From the NCBI GenBank assembly GCA_009602735.1, contig WELA01008973.1, forward strand, positions 39,867 to 103,866: a stretch of DNA of 64,000 bases, read 5' to 3'. Shown here piece by piece: positions 44,744 to 55,024 of this stretch; the stretch's first letter is position 1; the number at the start of each line of letters is the position of its first letter. A program made the position numbers and the translations under genes. The notes beneath the pieces are model-generated. The model searched no databases, was not told the origin of the DNA, and was given only the letters and a program-made list of their open reading frames with translations. Origin of the DNA: Mesotaenium endlicherianum. Its lineage: Eukaryota; Streptophyta; Zygnematophyceae; Zygnematales; Mesotaeniaceae.

Positions 44744-45876
44744 TCATCCCCCTCCTCAAGATGCGACGTCCTCGACGCATTCTGCAGATAACGTCTCAAC
44801 TTACTCTTACAATTAGTCAAGTTGGCCTCTGGCTCCCAAGTGTTGTCGTCCGCATGGTAGCCTTTCCACTTGACCAGATACTCGTGGACAAATCGTTGAC
44901 CTCGCTTGACTCGTCGATCGTCGACAATCGCCTCCACTTCATATTCCAATGCATCATCGATCTCAACCGGTGGTGGCGGTGTAGGTAGTCGTCCAGGATG
45001 TCCTTCATTCGGGTCAACGTATGGTCGCAAACAACTGACATGGAACACATCATGGATACGCCAGCCTGAAGGAAGTTCCAACTTGTAGGTCACTGGGTTC
45101 ACCTGCTTGAGCACCACAAAGGGACCTGTAAACCGTGCCCGCAATTTCCTCTTGCCTGTGAAAGGTAGGTTCTCTGTTGACAAGAATACTTTGTCGCCCA
45201 CATGGAATGTCACTTCCCTCCTGTGCTTGTTAGCATGCTTGACCTGCTCTTCCTGTGCCATCCGAATACACGTCTTCGCCATATTCCAAGTCTTGGCCAT
45301 CTGCTCCATAAAAGCTTGTGTAGTAGGAACCTGAGTCTCCTTGGCCTTCTCCAACAAGATGTTCCCTGGATGATACACTTCTCGCCCATAAACCATAGCG
45401 AATGGTGACTGCTTGGTGGATCCCTGCATGCTGTTGTTGTAGGCAAACTCCAACCCTGGTAGCTTCTTGTCCCACTCTGAAGGGTCTTCCATAGTGAAAC
45501 TCCTGAGCACCTCTTGCAGAGTTCTGTTGAGCCTCTCACTCTGCCCGTCTGTCTGAGGGTGATAGGAAGTGCTCATACTCAGCTTGGTCCCCATCAAAGT
45601 AAACAATGACCGCCAGAAGTTGCTAGTAAACCTTGGATCCCGATCTGAAACAATCACCTTCGGCAACCCATGTAGCCTGAAAATATGATCAAGGAATAGC
45701 CGTGCCACATCCGCTGCCGTAGAAGTCTCCTTCATGGGAATGAAGTGAGCCATCTTGCTGAGTCTGTCAGACACAACCCATACTGCATCGTGCCCTTGAC
45801 CACTGACTGGTAACGATGTGATGAAGTCCATAGCAATCTGCTCCCAAGGATACTCTGGAATAGGCAGGGGCTGCAA
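44731..45876 (-). CDS. pol: Element C integrase with chromodomain
   Basis: The D-D-E integrase core shows [23 protein letters not shown] and [14 protein letters not shown]-terminal barrel follows ([25 protein letters not shown]), then a chromodomain at residues ~315-365 ([31 protein letters not shown]). The zinc-binding domain lies just upstream at 45900-46010 ([18 protein letters not shown]) in neighbouring frames. The stop TAG at 44731 overlaps the first bases of the 3' LTR. Integrates the cDNA; the chromodomain probably targets heterochromatin. Confidence 0.93.
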   Translation of the reverse strand: MQPLPIPEYPWEQIAMDFITSLPVSGQGHDAVWVVSDRLSKMAHFIPMKETSTAADVARLFLDHIFRLHGLPKVIVSDRDPRFTSNFWRSLFTLMGTKLSMSTSYHPQTDGQSERLNRTLQEVLRSFTMEDPSEWDKKLPGLEFAYNNSMQGSTKQSPFAMVYGREVYHPGNILLEKAKETQVPTTQAFMEQMAKTWNMAKTCIRMAQEEQVKHANKHRREVTFHVGDKVFLSTENLPFTGKRKLRARFTGPFVVLKQVNPVTYKLELPSGWRIHDVFHVSCLRPYVDPNEGHPGRLPTPPPPVEIDDALEYEVEAIVDDRRVKRGQRFVHEYLVKWKGYHADDNTWEPEANLTNCKSKLRRYLQNASRTSHLEEGDDVRS

Positions 45877-46150
45877 TGTACCTCCCTTCTTTTGATTTGG
45901 TGTCTTGTTTCGCTGGCACGCATCGCAACTCCTGATCCACTCCTCGATCCCTTGTCCATATTTCTTCAGTATTATTCCCGCTTCAGCACGCTTGCCGTCT
46001 TCTCGCTTCCAAAGTGTCCAACATATAAGCAGTCATGATGCTCCGCAAGTAGTAAGTCTCGTAGCTCCTTTATGTCAGGTACCACCACTCTGTTGGAATC
46101 ACCATAATACCATATGCCGTCTTTCTGCTGCATACTCGAATTGGACTCAG

Positions 46151-47052
46151 CTACTCCACCATCAGCAAACTCTGGGTCCTCCTCATAACCTCTCTGAAGC
46201 TTCTCCTTGAAGTCCATATTCTCCTTGATGACTGANNNNNNNNNNNNNNNNNNNNNNNNNNNNNNNNNNNNNNNNNNNNNNNNNNNNNNNNNNNNNNNNN
46301 NNNNNNNNNNNNNNNNNNNNNNNNNNNNNNNNNNNNNNNNNNNNNNNNNNNNNNNNNNNNNNNNNNNNNNNNNNNNNNNNNNNNNNNNNNNNNNNNNNNN
46401 NNNNNNNNNNNNNNNNNNNNNNNNNNNNNNNNNCCGTCCACATAACATCGCCAAATCCTCAAAGCCTGGATAATAGCCAACATCTCTCGCTCGTGTGCTG
46501 CATAGTTCTGCTCCGCAGGACTCAACTTCCTGCTCTCATATGCCACAGGCTGCAATCCTTTGCCCTGATCCTGGAGAAGAATGGCTCCCACTGCGAAGTT
46601 TGATGCGTCCGTGATGATGGTGAAAGGAAGCTCTGACTGGCAATTTCCAACACAGGTGCCTGTGTTAACAGCTCTTTAATCTTCTCGAAGGCTTGCTGCT
46701 CTTTGTCACCCCATAGCCACTTCTCCTGCTTCTTCAACATGTCCGTGAGCGGTGCACACACCTTGGCAAATCCTTCAATGAAACGTCGGTAATAATTCGC
46801 CATGCCGAGGAAACTCCTGAGTTGATGAATATCAGCAGGTACCGGCCAATCTCTGACTGCTTGCATTTTTTTTTGCTCCACCTTGACTCCTTCAGCTCCC
46901 ACTACATGTCCAAGAAATTCGACTTCATTGAGACAGAAGTCGCACTTGCTCATCTTCCCATACAGCTTCTGATCTCTCAAGACCTCCAACACCTTCCTCA
47001 GATGCCCCACATGCTCCTCCAAGGTCTTCGAATAGATCAGGATGTCGTCCAA
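46151..47052 (-). pseudogene. pol: Element C reverse transcriptase end and RNase H, gapped
   Basis: From 47052 the frame reads [13 protein letters not shown] (RT catalytic region), then FLGHVVG, LRSFLGMANYYRRFIEGF and the RT-RNase H connection. A one-base shift near 46645 moves into [15 protein letters not shown] and AEQNYAAHEREMLAI of RNase H. A 198-base N-gap at 46236-46433 removes the middle of RNase H. Lesions here may be assembly faults, since the element is otherwise young. Confidence 0.85.
46236..46433. other. Assembly gap of 198 N
   Basis: A run of N inside element C RNase H. Because C-like copies should be abundant, the assembler probably failed on this repeat. The gap size may be an estimate. 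Confidence 0.99.
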
Positions 47053-47056
47053 AAAT

Positions 47057-47057
47057 N
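47057..47057. other. Single-N contig join with duplicated overlap
   Basis: The string 'ggatg(t)cgtccaaaaat' precedes the N and 'ggatgttgtccaaaaat' follows it, so the RT catalytic segment is present twice with one base difference. It splits the RT frame artificially. Confidence 0.75.
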
Positions 47058-47102
47058 CAGGATGTTGTCCAAAAATATCACCACAAACTGGTCCAAGTAG
47101 GG

Positions 47103-48446
47103 TCAGAAGATACTATTCATAAGTCCCATGAATGTAGCAGGTGCATTAGTCAATCCAAAAGGCATGACTGTGAACTCGAATAAACCATAGCGAGTCCTGA
47201 AAGCAGTCTTCTGAACGTCTCCTTCCGCAATCCGTACCTGGTGATAGCCACTCCTCAAATCGATCTTCGAGAAATACTTCGCCCCGACAAGCCTGTCAAT
47301 CAACTCGTCCACTCGTGGAAGTGGGTACCTGTTCTTGATGGTGACCTTGTTGAGTGCCCGGTAGTCGACACACATCCTCATAGTCCCATCCTTCTTCTTC
47401 ACAAATAAGACTGGCGCTGCAAATGGAGACTCGCTGGGTCGGATGAATCCCTTCTCCAACAACTCTGTCAGCTGCTTCTTCAACTCGTCCAACTCCGCGA
47501 ACGATTGATGATAGGCGGGTCTCACTGGTGGCTTGCTCCCTGGTTCCAACTCCATCCTGTGCTCCATAGCTCTCTGTGGAGGTAATCCTGCAGGTAGTTC
47601 CTCAGGAAATACGCACTTGAACTCCTCCAACAGCGCCTTAATTTGGGCAGGCATCTCAGCAGGCTTCTTCTCTTGAGCAGTTGGGCTCTGCTCCTTCTGA
47701 GCAAGGGGATCAGACACCACTACTTGCTCCTCTGGCGATGTACATTCGCCCAGGCTGTTAGGATTCACGCTTGCTCCATCTGATGACCTGGCCAGGGCCA
47801 CCGAAACAAGGTACATCTCCTTCACCTGATTCGCCCTGCATAGCTTCTTAACTTGCAGGCTCGACAGAAGACAGTTACTTGTGGTCGTATCTACCTCCAC
47901 CTGTTTCGCTGTCTCCATTCGACCATCACGCCCTTGGACTTTCACTTGTCCTGTGCTCCAGTGCACTTGAGGGTTGGCTTTCCTCAGCCATGGTCGGCCC
48001 AATATCACCTCATGGTGACCCAACTCTGCCTGCTCCATAACTTCCTTACTCTGGTGCCCCGCTACTTCCACGTGAATAGCTTCCGTAGGTGCACCACACT
48101 TGAGTCTCTGCCCATTCGCCAAAATTGCCTCCTTTGGCTCATATTGCTTGTGCACAGGGATTCGCCACTGTTTCAGCAGCTTCTTGTGCACGAAATTGGC
48201 ACTTGCGCCACTGTCGACCATACACTTCGCATTATTGCCGTCGACCACTCCTTCCACGATGATAGGCTTGTCAACGTCTCGTCCTTTGCTTCTCGGCAGG
48301 CTCCTGGGGATAACCTCCTTGTGAGTTCTCGTCTTTACGCCAGTAGACACCCCAGAACGACTTACTGGCGTCCTCCTTTTTCCTGCTGTTGAGGTTGCTT
48401 CGCCTTCACATGACAGTCTCGAGCCAGATGTCCAAGCTTGCCGCAA
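47103..48446 (-). CDS. pol: Element C pol: protease and reverse transcriptase, first part
   Basis: The frame is open from 48446 and is entered by -1 shift from gag near 48377. Aspartic protease: [17 protein letters not shown] near residue 85. [48 protein letters not shown]. It stops at TGA (47103) in IF-stop-PYLDQF, where E has an open frame; CGA to TGA is the simple explanation. The remaining RT lies past the single-N join at 47057. Confidence 0.9.
   Translation of the reverse strand: MRQAWTSGSRLSCEGEATSTAGKRRTPVSRSGVSTGVKTRTHKEVIPRSLPRSKGRDVDKPIIVEGVVDGNNAKCMVDSGASANFVHKKLLKQWRIPVHKQYEPKEAILANGQRLKCGAPTEAIHVEVAGHQSKEVMEQAELGHHEVILGRPWLRKANPQVHWSTGQVKVQGRDGRMETAKQVEVDTTTSNCLLSSLQVKKLCRANQVKEMYLVSVALARSSDGASVNPNSLGECTSPEEQVVVSDPLAQKEQSPTAQEKKPAEMPAQIKALLEEFKCVFPEELPAGLPPQRAMEHRMELEPGSKPPVRPAYHQSFAELDELKKQLTELLEKGFIRPSESPFAAPVLFVKKKDGTMRMCVDYRALNKVTIKNRYPLPRVDELIDRLVGAKYFSKIDLRSGYHQVRIAEGDVQKTAFRTRYGLFEFTVMPFGLTNAPATFMGLMNSIF
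48337..48383 (-). promoter_or_regulatory. -1 frameshift signal, element C gag/pol
   Basis: On the minus strand G GAA AAA (48383-48377) is in the gag frame. It is not fully canonical because the first triplet is GGA. Five nucleotides later ACGCCAGTA (48371-48363) pairs perfectly with TACTGGCGT (48345-48337), a 9-bp stem with a 17-nt loop, and the gag TAA straddles the stem edge. Pol is open in the -1 frame. Confidence 0.65.
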
Positions 48447-49393
48447 TTATAGCACGGTCCTCTCGGCTTGAAATTCTGCTGCCTGCGCTGGTACTGCACA
48501 AGTCCCAACTCCATGGGTACTGGACCTTGAACACTCGTGCTTGGCGCTTGAGATCCAAAGTGTCGATATCCTCCAAAGTTGTGGCTGCCCCACTGCCTCT
48601 GACTATACTCCACAGCGTCGACCCTTGTTGCCAATGCCATCATTTCTCCAAGACTGGTAGGGTCCTTGAGCGCCACTTCCTTGGCCACAGTTGGCTTGAG
48701 TCCCCTCTTGAACTTGTCCATCATCTCCGACTCGTGCATGGATGGACATTGAAGCACCAGCTCGTTGAAGCGCGATACATACTCCTGAACGCTTCCTCGT
48801 TGACGAAGGCGCACCAATAGATCTCGAGCGGTAGCCTCGGGTGCAATAGGTTGAAATTGCCTCTTCAAGCCTTCAAATAGCTGATCAACAGTAGCAGGAA
48901 CTCCAGACAGCTGCTCTTCTCGTTCATACCAAGCTCCAGCACTCTTCTGCAGCAAAGTTATGACAAAGGCGACTTGCCTGTCGGGCGTGAGCGCAGAATA
49001 CTCCATAAACTTCTTCACTCCAAAAATCCATTGATGAACAGGCGGCGATCCACGCTCTCCAGTATAAACTTCAGGCTTAGGCGCACGCACTCCTGATGCG
49101 GGTGGAATAACTGGTTGCACCACTGGGTTAACATGAATTGGTGGCACAACAGGTGCAGGTGCCGAACTCGTCGAAGCGGCGTTCCCCATAACAACTCGCA
49201 CCATTCTCTCCACCTCCGCGCGCATATTTTGTTGAAACTGGGTGTAGACTTCTCCTCCAATTGCATTTGCCATTTGCCTTAGCATCGCCTGCATTTCTTG
49301 TTGCTCTCTGGTCATCGTTGGTGCTGCCTGCTGCCCCGCGCGCTCAACATGCTCGACATGTTCGCCTCCTCCAGCTGCCGGCTGCGACTCCAT
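48362..49393 (-). CDS. gag: Element C gag
   Basis: 343 residues starting at an ATG 38 bp inside the LTR. The N-terminal third is a Gln/Glu-rich helix ([19 protein letters not shown]). The capsid region spans ~110-250 ([64 protein letters not shown]). One CCHC knuckle, [14 protein letters not shown], lies near residue 320. It ends [11 protein letters not shown] at TAA within the frameshift hairpin. Confidence 0.93.
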   Translation of the reverse strand: MESQPAAGGGEHVEHVERAGQQAAPTMTREQQEMQAMLRQMANAIGGEVYTQFQQNMRAEVERMVRVVMGNAASTSSAPAPVVPPIHVNPVVQPVIPPASGVRAPKPEVYTGERGSPPVHQWIFGVKKFMEYSALTPDRQVAFVITLLQKSAGAWYEREEQLSGVPATVDQLFEGLKRQFQPIAPEATARDLLVRLRQRGSVQEYVSRFNELVLQCPSMHESEMMDKFKRGLKPTVAKEVALKDPTSLGEMMALATRVDAVEYSQRQWGSHNFGGYRHFGSQAPSTSVQGPVPMELGLVQYQRRQQNFKPRGPCYNCGKLGHLARDCHVKAKQPQQQEKGGRQ

Positions 49394-49416
49394 AATATAA
49401 TATGCAAACTAGCCCT

Positions 49417-49428
49417 GCTCCGATACCA
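49417..49428 (-). other. Element C primer-binding site
   Basis: TGGTATCGGAGC on the minus strand, two bases after the LTR end. Identical to those of elements A and E. Confidence 0.85.
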
Positions 49429-49430
49429 GA

Positions 49431-50169
49431 TGAAAGGGGCAGAGTGCCCTAGTGGAAGCGTAGTGACTCACGAGGAACAAAGCTAGTTGCAATCATACTC
49501 AAGAGTGCAGCGGCATATTGCTAAGAAAGCTTAGGAAAATTACTTGACATTTTGAGTGGCAAGAAACTGCTCACAAATGATGTAGGATGGAAGGCCTTGT
49601 CATTACAAACCCGTAGAAATTTACAGAAGTGAAAACTGATCAGAAATAAAGAAGTTATGCCTATTTATAATTTTCTACGACGGCCGCTCGCCCCTAGACG
49701 GGAGGGCCGCTTAAGTGTTTGTCAAATCGTCCCTTCCAGAACATTCGTGAGAAAGCCAGATCAGTCTCATCTGACGTGTCGGGTCGATTTGACGTCCACA
49801 TGCATGCATCGAAATATCTAGAATGTACTAACTTAGACGCGCTAGGCTAATTCGAAACTTCTAGGTAAATCGACCTAGTCGGCACTCCGCGTCAGCCGAA
49901 CTTACGTGAAGGTTCAAATTCACTCTAACGGCCCAGATGGCTCGACGCTGTCGGTCAATCCGACGGTCGCGCTCACCGCGAATTAAGGACAGTCGTCAAC
50001 CGACCTCAAAACTAATTAAACTTCGGAAATCCATAACTCTCTCAATACTTGACCAAATTCGATGAACTTTATATCAAGATGATCACAAACATGCACTCTA
50101 CACTTCTATACAATCAAAACATACTTTCATGAAACTCAAAAATGCACTTTGTAAACCTATGACCTTACA
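49431..50169 (-). repeat. Element C 5' LTR
   Basis: 739 bp, starting TGTAAGGTCATAGG at 50169 and ending CCCCTTTCA at 49431 (minus strand). TATAAATA is near 49660. Only about five differences from 44005-44743. Duplication CTATG follows at 50170-50174. Confidence 0.95.
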
Positions 50170-50206
50170 CTATGCTCTCAACAGGTTCAATTGTCACTGT
50201 TCTTCC

Positions 50207-50794
50207 TCAAGATAAAGCGGACATTCGGGCTTTTGCAGCCTCTTTCTGGATTTTGAAATCCCTAACCCTTTTCTGTTCTTCAAACGCCCAGTCCTGGATG
50301 AGGTCCTCATCCTTCCGGAATTGGCGATATAACAGCAGGGCATCCTTGTCCAAGTACTGAGCCAAGCCTATAAATGCGACAGATTGCGTATAAGAAGAAT
50401 CCTTACGAATCTTCTCAAAGAATTTTGCCCAATAGATCTCATCAAACTCTTCTAAAGTGAGACCATTTGCGTTGGTTCGTCCGCTAAAACACTTTGCAGA
50501 CAGTTTGAACTTAGGAGTTTCATCCCGATCATCACCGGCCATTTCGAACGGTGAACAGGACTCACTGACTCTTCCCCACACGTCTTGCTTTCTACCCAAA
50601 TCAGGTGCAAAGGCTTGTGTGTTATCTGGGTTCTCACCGCTTGCGGAGTTATAACGAGACTCGTCTCTCGATGTTTGCTCACTCCACCGGTTGTCAGTAT
50701 GCTCAGACGTCTCACTTTCTCGTGGACTCTGTCTAGAATCAGGATCTTTTGCAGGCTCCACAGAGTGGTTGAGTCTTCCACTCCTCAACCGCAT
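50207..50794 (-). pseudogene. gag: Element B gag, N-terminal part
   Basis: From the ATG at 50794 the frame begins MRLRSGRLNHS, like the RTRS starts of the A and D gags. A disordered Ser/Glu/Asp-rich segment is followed by a capsid-like region (FDEIYWAKFFEKIRKD, VAFIGLAQYLDKDALLLYRQ, EEQKRVRDFKIQKEAAKARM). A TGA at 50207 lies where CGA would read on into VTIEPVES and then, after removing element C and one CTATG, DLAALTQEL at 44004. The open frame extends upstream to 50890 without an ATG. Confidence 0.75.
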
Positions 50795-50885
50795 ATATAG
50801 TTGAATTTCTCCGGATCCCCTTCCAGGTTGAACACCGGCAGCCTTCACAGGCCTCAATCCCCAACTGACTTGGGAATTCACCTGA

Positions 50886-53063
50886 ACCAATCAACCGAAG
50901 TTCTCAGAAGTAGGACAGAAGCGTCTTACTTCCACACAGGCTTTCGCCCAAGTTGAGGGTTTACAAAATGAACAGGTTGGTAGTTTGCAGAAATCACGTC
51001 TAAGCAGCTTAACGGGCTATGTCAAGTTCAGAGAAAATCGCCCTTCAAGGCTTTCGCTTAACTTCCACGAGTCACAGCTTACAAAACTCTGAACTGCACA
51101 TCTATGCTGGCCTGGTCTGAGTTCTTCGCTCAACACTGCGCCTTAACAGCTCTTTACTGCTTGGCTGGGCTCACTCAGTTCTTCGCTGAGAGCTTTTGCT
51201 TGTTAATACTACTCTTGCTATCAGCAATTTGACAATAGAGACTTCTGAGATATTGAAAACTAACACAGCTCTCACCATTTTAAGTGACCCTCGCACGCTG
51301 GTGGCGTTTGACCCAAATCTGTGCTAATCTCCTAACAGATTCTATTCTGCAGCTCTCTACTTTCTACCAGCGAGATCCTCTCTTGGGAACTCCTGAGGTC
51401 TAACCTTTCTATGATACGCTTTAGGACGAAATCTTCCAGCGTCGGCAGAAGCGTGGCGCCCTGGCTCTTCTATGGCCTTGGGAACTCCTTCTTCTTCGCG
51501 CTCCTTCTGCTTCTTTAGCTTCCTTTGACAACGATGCGGGCAAGAATGAGGCAGCTTCAGGCAGGGCTCGTGCCTTTCGCAGGCACCACACATTATCCTC
51601 TCTCGAGAATGCCAGTGCTTAGCCACCGCGCTTAGCTTACATGCCGTCCTTACCTGGAAGTTCTCTCACAGCTTAGAAGTTGTCATTCAGCATGCATGCA
51701 TGCATTGGGATTGTTGCGCGTGACCACTTAGCCTTCCAGCTGACAATCACGCCTATGTGGCTGGCTGGCAGCGTTTAGGATGAACGCTCAGGCCGTGACC
51801 AGTCACCGGAGGGCCTAGTCGAGGCGGCACACAACGCCCTTTGCAACATCCCTGCTGTACTTGGCTTGGATAGCCGATTGATCAGTACCTTCCTTGGCAC
51901 TTGCTGGGCTGGCTCATTGCTGGTTCTATGCCCCTAGCCTTTCCGCTGACCACTCGGTCCACATCCCCATCCCGTCCTGGGTGTGGGTGTGACGTGTTGT
52001 GACCACTTTGTCAGTGACAACGACTTCAACATGACCGCTGAATCGGTCCTCTGGTCGGTGAGTCAATGCTGACTTCCCGTACCTGGGCGGCCGTGACTTG
52101 CGCTGCGCGTGCGGCACCGTCAAGTGGATAGCAGTCGCGATAGGGTCAAGGGATTGTGGTATTAGCTTAAAAAATTGGACTTCAATGTACTTTAATGTAT
52201 TTTCATATCATATCATAAATCTCGATTTGACGCATGTATTCTACATGTGTCAAATCTTCAATTTTCCGTGTCACACTCGCACATCCGTGAAATCTGACAA
52301 TTTGATGAAAATTAAATTGAGGTTTGAAATGTAAATAAATTTCAGGAAGTTTCACATGCACTCGAGATCAATCGAAGGCAAATGTATAATCCCTAGAGTC
52401 CATAGGAAGCATCCTCTTTTAGAATTCTTCTCGAGAAGAAGCTGCACAACAGAAGCTAGCTAAGAGATGCAGGTATGTAAGTCACTAGCAGCTATGTCCC
52501 CAGCCATTGCAGTGCAGTTATACATAGTGTATATTACAAGCTTTAACTCTAACCTGCATGATTCTCCTAAGATATTATATGTTTCAGCTTATGATAATGA
52601 TATTGTATGAAATTTATTCACGGTCAAAACGTTGACTATTCGTGAAAGATCGCGAGGAGGAGAATTAACAAATACAGATCCAATCAATTTCGATAATGTC
52701 CTCGAGATGCACTGTAAACCAAACACGCTTTTTGATAATGCCCTTCTATTGGAAAACGTTGTCGTGCCTAACAGTGTCGGTCCCTGGGCACGTGCGTAGC
52801 CTTCCAGCACGTGTGCCTTTGACCTGGTCGATGTGTTGGTGGCCCTCCTCACGTGTGGGCAAACATGGTCGATCGACCTTCGCACGTGTGTTGGTGACAA
52901 GCCTTACCAAGGTTGACCCATCCCTGGGCTCCTGAACTTGCACTATGCAACCATGACCAACACTCAGAGCAATGTTCTTCTTCACCCAGCTCTCACCATG
53001 TGCTCATCTTAAGATTTAGCAGAAAATTTAAAAAATACTTGCCTTGCCTTAATTCCTCTTACA
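50886..53063 (-). repeat. B-family LTR, long (~1.55 kb) with an insertion
   Basis: The minus strand starts TGTAAGAGGAATTAAGG at 53063 and follows the LTR at 62493-63494 phrase by phrase, then continues through TTAAAATGG (promoter-like, near 51285) and U5 to about 50890. A foreign segment at roughly 52137-52758 interrupts it between '...ggcacgaca' and 'tcgcgactgctatcc'. Without it the LTR is about 1.55 kb, unusually long beside the 0.5-0.74 kb LTRs of A, C and E. Confidence 0.65.
52137..52758. other. Unexplained insertion in the B LTR
   Basis: About 620 bp of AT-rich sequence is absent from the other B LTR copies. I see no terminal repeat, duplication or open frame that would classify it. The word CTCGAG(A)T occurs inverted near 52360 and 52703. 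Confidence 0.45.
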
Positions 53064-53620
53064 AGGACGGAAGTCTCTTACTTCCACATAGGCTTTATGC
53101 CTTTAAGGTTCTTGGGTTCACAGGCGAGCAAATTGTAGTTTGCAAAAATCACACTCTAAGAAACTTGACATACAACGTTAGATTTAGAGAAAATCGCCCT
53201 TCAGACTTTCGCTTAACTTTCACAAAGTCACAGCTTACAAAACTCTGAAACTACACGTCTATGCTGGCCTGGGTCAAGCTCTTCACTTAACACCGCGCCT
53301 TAATAGCTCTTCACTGCCAGGCTAGGCTCACTCAGTTCTTCACTGAGAGTTTTATCTGCCAATACTACTCTCTCTCTTTGAGATGCGAATGCAATTTCTG
53401 AGAACTTGGAAACTAACACACAACTCACTATTTTAAGGCTGCTTCACAACACACTTGTGGTGTTCGGCCGAATCTGTGCTAATCTCCTAGCAGATTCTAT
53501 TCTGCAGTTCTCCTACTTTGAAAAATTGGGAACTCCTACAATCCTAACTTATCTATGATACACTGAGAAGAATCTTCAGCATCGGCAGAAGCGTGGGGCC
53601 TCGGCTCTCCAATGGCCTTG
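53064..53620 (-). repeat. B-family LTR tail placed directly before another B LTR
   Basis: On the minus strand, from CAAGGCC at 53620 to '...acttccgtcct' at 53064, this matches the 3' part of the B LTR (50886-51490), including TTAAAATAG near 53432. The next base starts a fresh TGTAAGAGG LTR. There is no internal sequence between the two. Confidence 0.65.
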
Positions 53621-53899
53621 TGAAATGAATCGACTTACCAAATAGGCGATTAACAATTAATAAAGATCTTCATATCAGCAAGTAATCTTTATGGTATTTC
53701 CGTTAACTAGTTAAACGGCAAAGGACAACACACTAGCAGTGAACAATACTCGTAAGTCAAATGCGAGTAAATTAGCATCAACAATGCAGTCAGTAAACTG
53801 ATACATAAGCAAGGTTAGAAGACAGTGCGTGTCAATGGCTTCTCGCCATGGATTTCGGTTTCTCTCAGTAAGCTGTACAAGAGAGTTGGCCTCGTTTCC
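53621..53899 (-). repeat. Element A 3' LTR, partial
   Basis: Holds the terminal ~280 bp, ending TGAAATGAATCG on the plus strand at 53621. It stops inside 'gagttggcctcgtttcc', where RT sequence begins. Confidence 0.85.
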
Positions 53900-55024
53900 A
53901 CAGTAATTCACACACATCCGCATACTGCCATCCTTTTTCTTAACAAATAGGATGGGTTCGCCGTAAGGTGATTTATTGGGAGAAACCTAACCATTTTCCT
54001 CAAGCTCGGCAATCTGTGTTTTCAACTCCTCGCTCTCCACATAAGACAAGCCATAAGTGCGTTGCCAGGGTGGTTGACTCCCAGGTAATAAATCAATCCT
54101 ATGATCTACTTCCCTCTTAGGGGGTAGTCTGGAGGCATATTGAATACATCCGTTTCTGAGCAACAATTTTCGCAGCAGTAGGGTGCTCCGAGGGCTTACC
54201 TTTTTCTCAACCACTTTTTCAGGTTGAGGAGGTACCTCTCTTAGCAGCAGACAAACCATTCTGTCTTCCTTCTGGTTCCAGCTTTTGACGAACTCCATTG
54301 CATTCAGCAACTTGCATCCTTCTGGAAGCCTCTTCTTTTCCTTCAGTTGCCATCCACACAGGACAAGAGGAAGAGCACTGGTGGGTGCCAAGTTAGTCTG
54401 CCCATCACTGGCTCCTATCACTTTAACTGTACCTCTGCTCCAACACACTTCAGCTTGATGTCTATTAAGCCAGGACCTGCCTAGCACGAGATCATAAAAG
54501 CCAGTGTTGAGTACCTCAAATGTAAGCGTTTCAGTTAGAACTGCAATGCCAAAACCTAATTGGACCTCAATAGGCTTGGTTATAACTCCTCCCGGGATAC
54601 TTGAGGCATCTCCAAGGAATATTTTTCTATTCCCTTGGGTGACAGTAGGCAGCCTTAGCCGCTTAACTAAGTCCTTGTGGATAAAAGTATGTGACGCCCC
54701 TCCGTCAACAAATGCCCTCACCTTCCTACCTGCAATCATGCAATGCAGTAGGATAGGGGGGACTGTCTTTTCCTGACTTTCGCATTGTTCTCCTGACTTA
54801 GCAAAGAAATGTTGGACATCAGGTGGAACAAGAGCATCCAGAGTGTGCACTCTCTGGACGTCTATATTGCTGATGGTCTCCTTTATCTGGTTGTCAGGCA
54901 TGCATAGTGAATCCAGTTCAGCAGGACCCATAATACCTGCTACGAGGGCAGCTAGTGACGACTCACTATCTCTAGCATCCTCACAGTCAGTAGACTGGAT
55001 TACTGACTGTTGCTGTCTTTTAAA
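53900..55024 (-). pseudogene. pol: Element A protease and start of RT
   Basis: Entered by -1 shift at 55018-55024. Aspartic protease: VRAFVDGGASHTFIHKDLV near 54700, with Gly instead of the usual Ser or Thr after Asp (DGGA), then FYDLVLGRSWLNRH. After a linker with KREVDHRIDLLPGSQPPW, RT begins (YVESEELKTQIAELEENG). A TAG follows at 53987, and then [15 protein letters not shown] and MRMCVNY before the sequence jumps into LTR at 53899. Confidence 0.8.
54983..55024 (-). promoter_or_regulatory. -1 ribosomal frameshift signal, element A gag/pol
   Basis: On the minus strand T TTA AAA (55024-55018) is a canonical slippery heptamer in the gag register. Seven nucleotides later ACAGTCAG (55010-55003) pairs perfectly with CTGACTGT (54990-54983), an 8-bp stem around a 12-nt loop that contains the gag TAA (55002-55000). 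The -1 frame is open into protease. Confidence 0.8.

Larger units (their letters stand above)
44005..50169 (-). mobile_element. Element C: young chromodomain Ty3/gypsy retrotransposon
   Basis: The 6165-bp element has two 739-bp LTRs differing at about five positions by eye, and CTATG duplicated at 44000-44004 and 50170-50174. It carries primer-binding site, gag, -1 frameshift signal, protease-RT-RNase H, integrase and chromodomain. It splits the B gag. Near-identical LTRs make it the youngest element in the window. Apparent lesions in pol partly reflect an N-gap and a single-N join. Confidence 0.95.
41600..53063 (-). mobile_element. Element B: gag-protease retroelement without pol
   Basis: Minus-strand order is LTR (53063-50886), gag N-terminus (50794-50208), [element C], gag C-terminus with zinc knuckles (44004-42676), protease (42666-41876), polypurine tract, LTR start. 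RT, RNase H and integrase are absent, and protease runs to within a few bases of the tract. The element either arose by a clean internal deletion or belongs to a non-autonomous gag-protease type that uses Pol from a relative. 5' and 3' LTRs are quite diverged, so they may not be an original pair. Confidence 0.6.
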
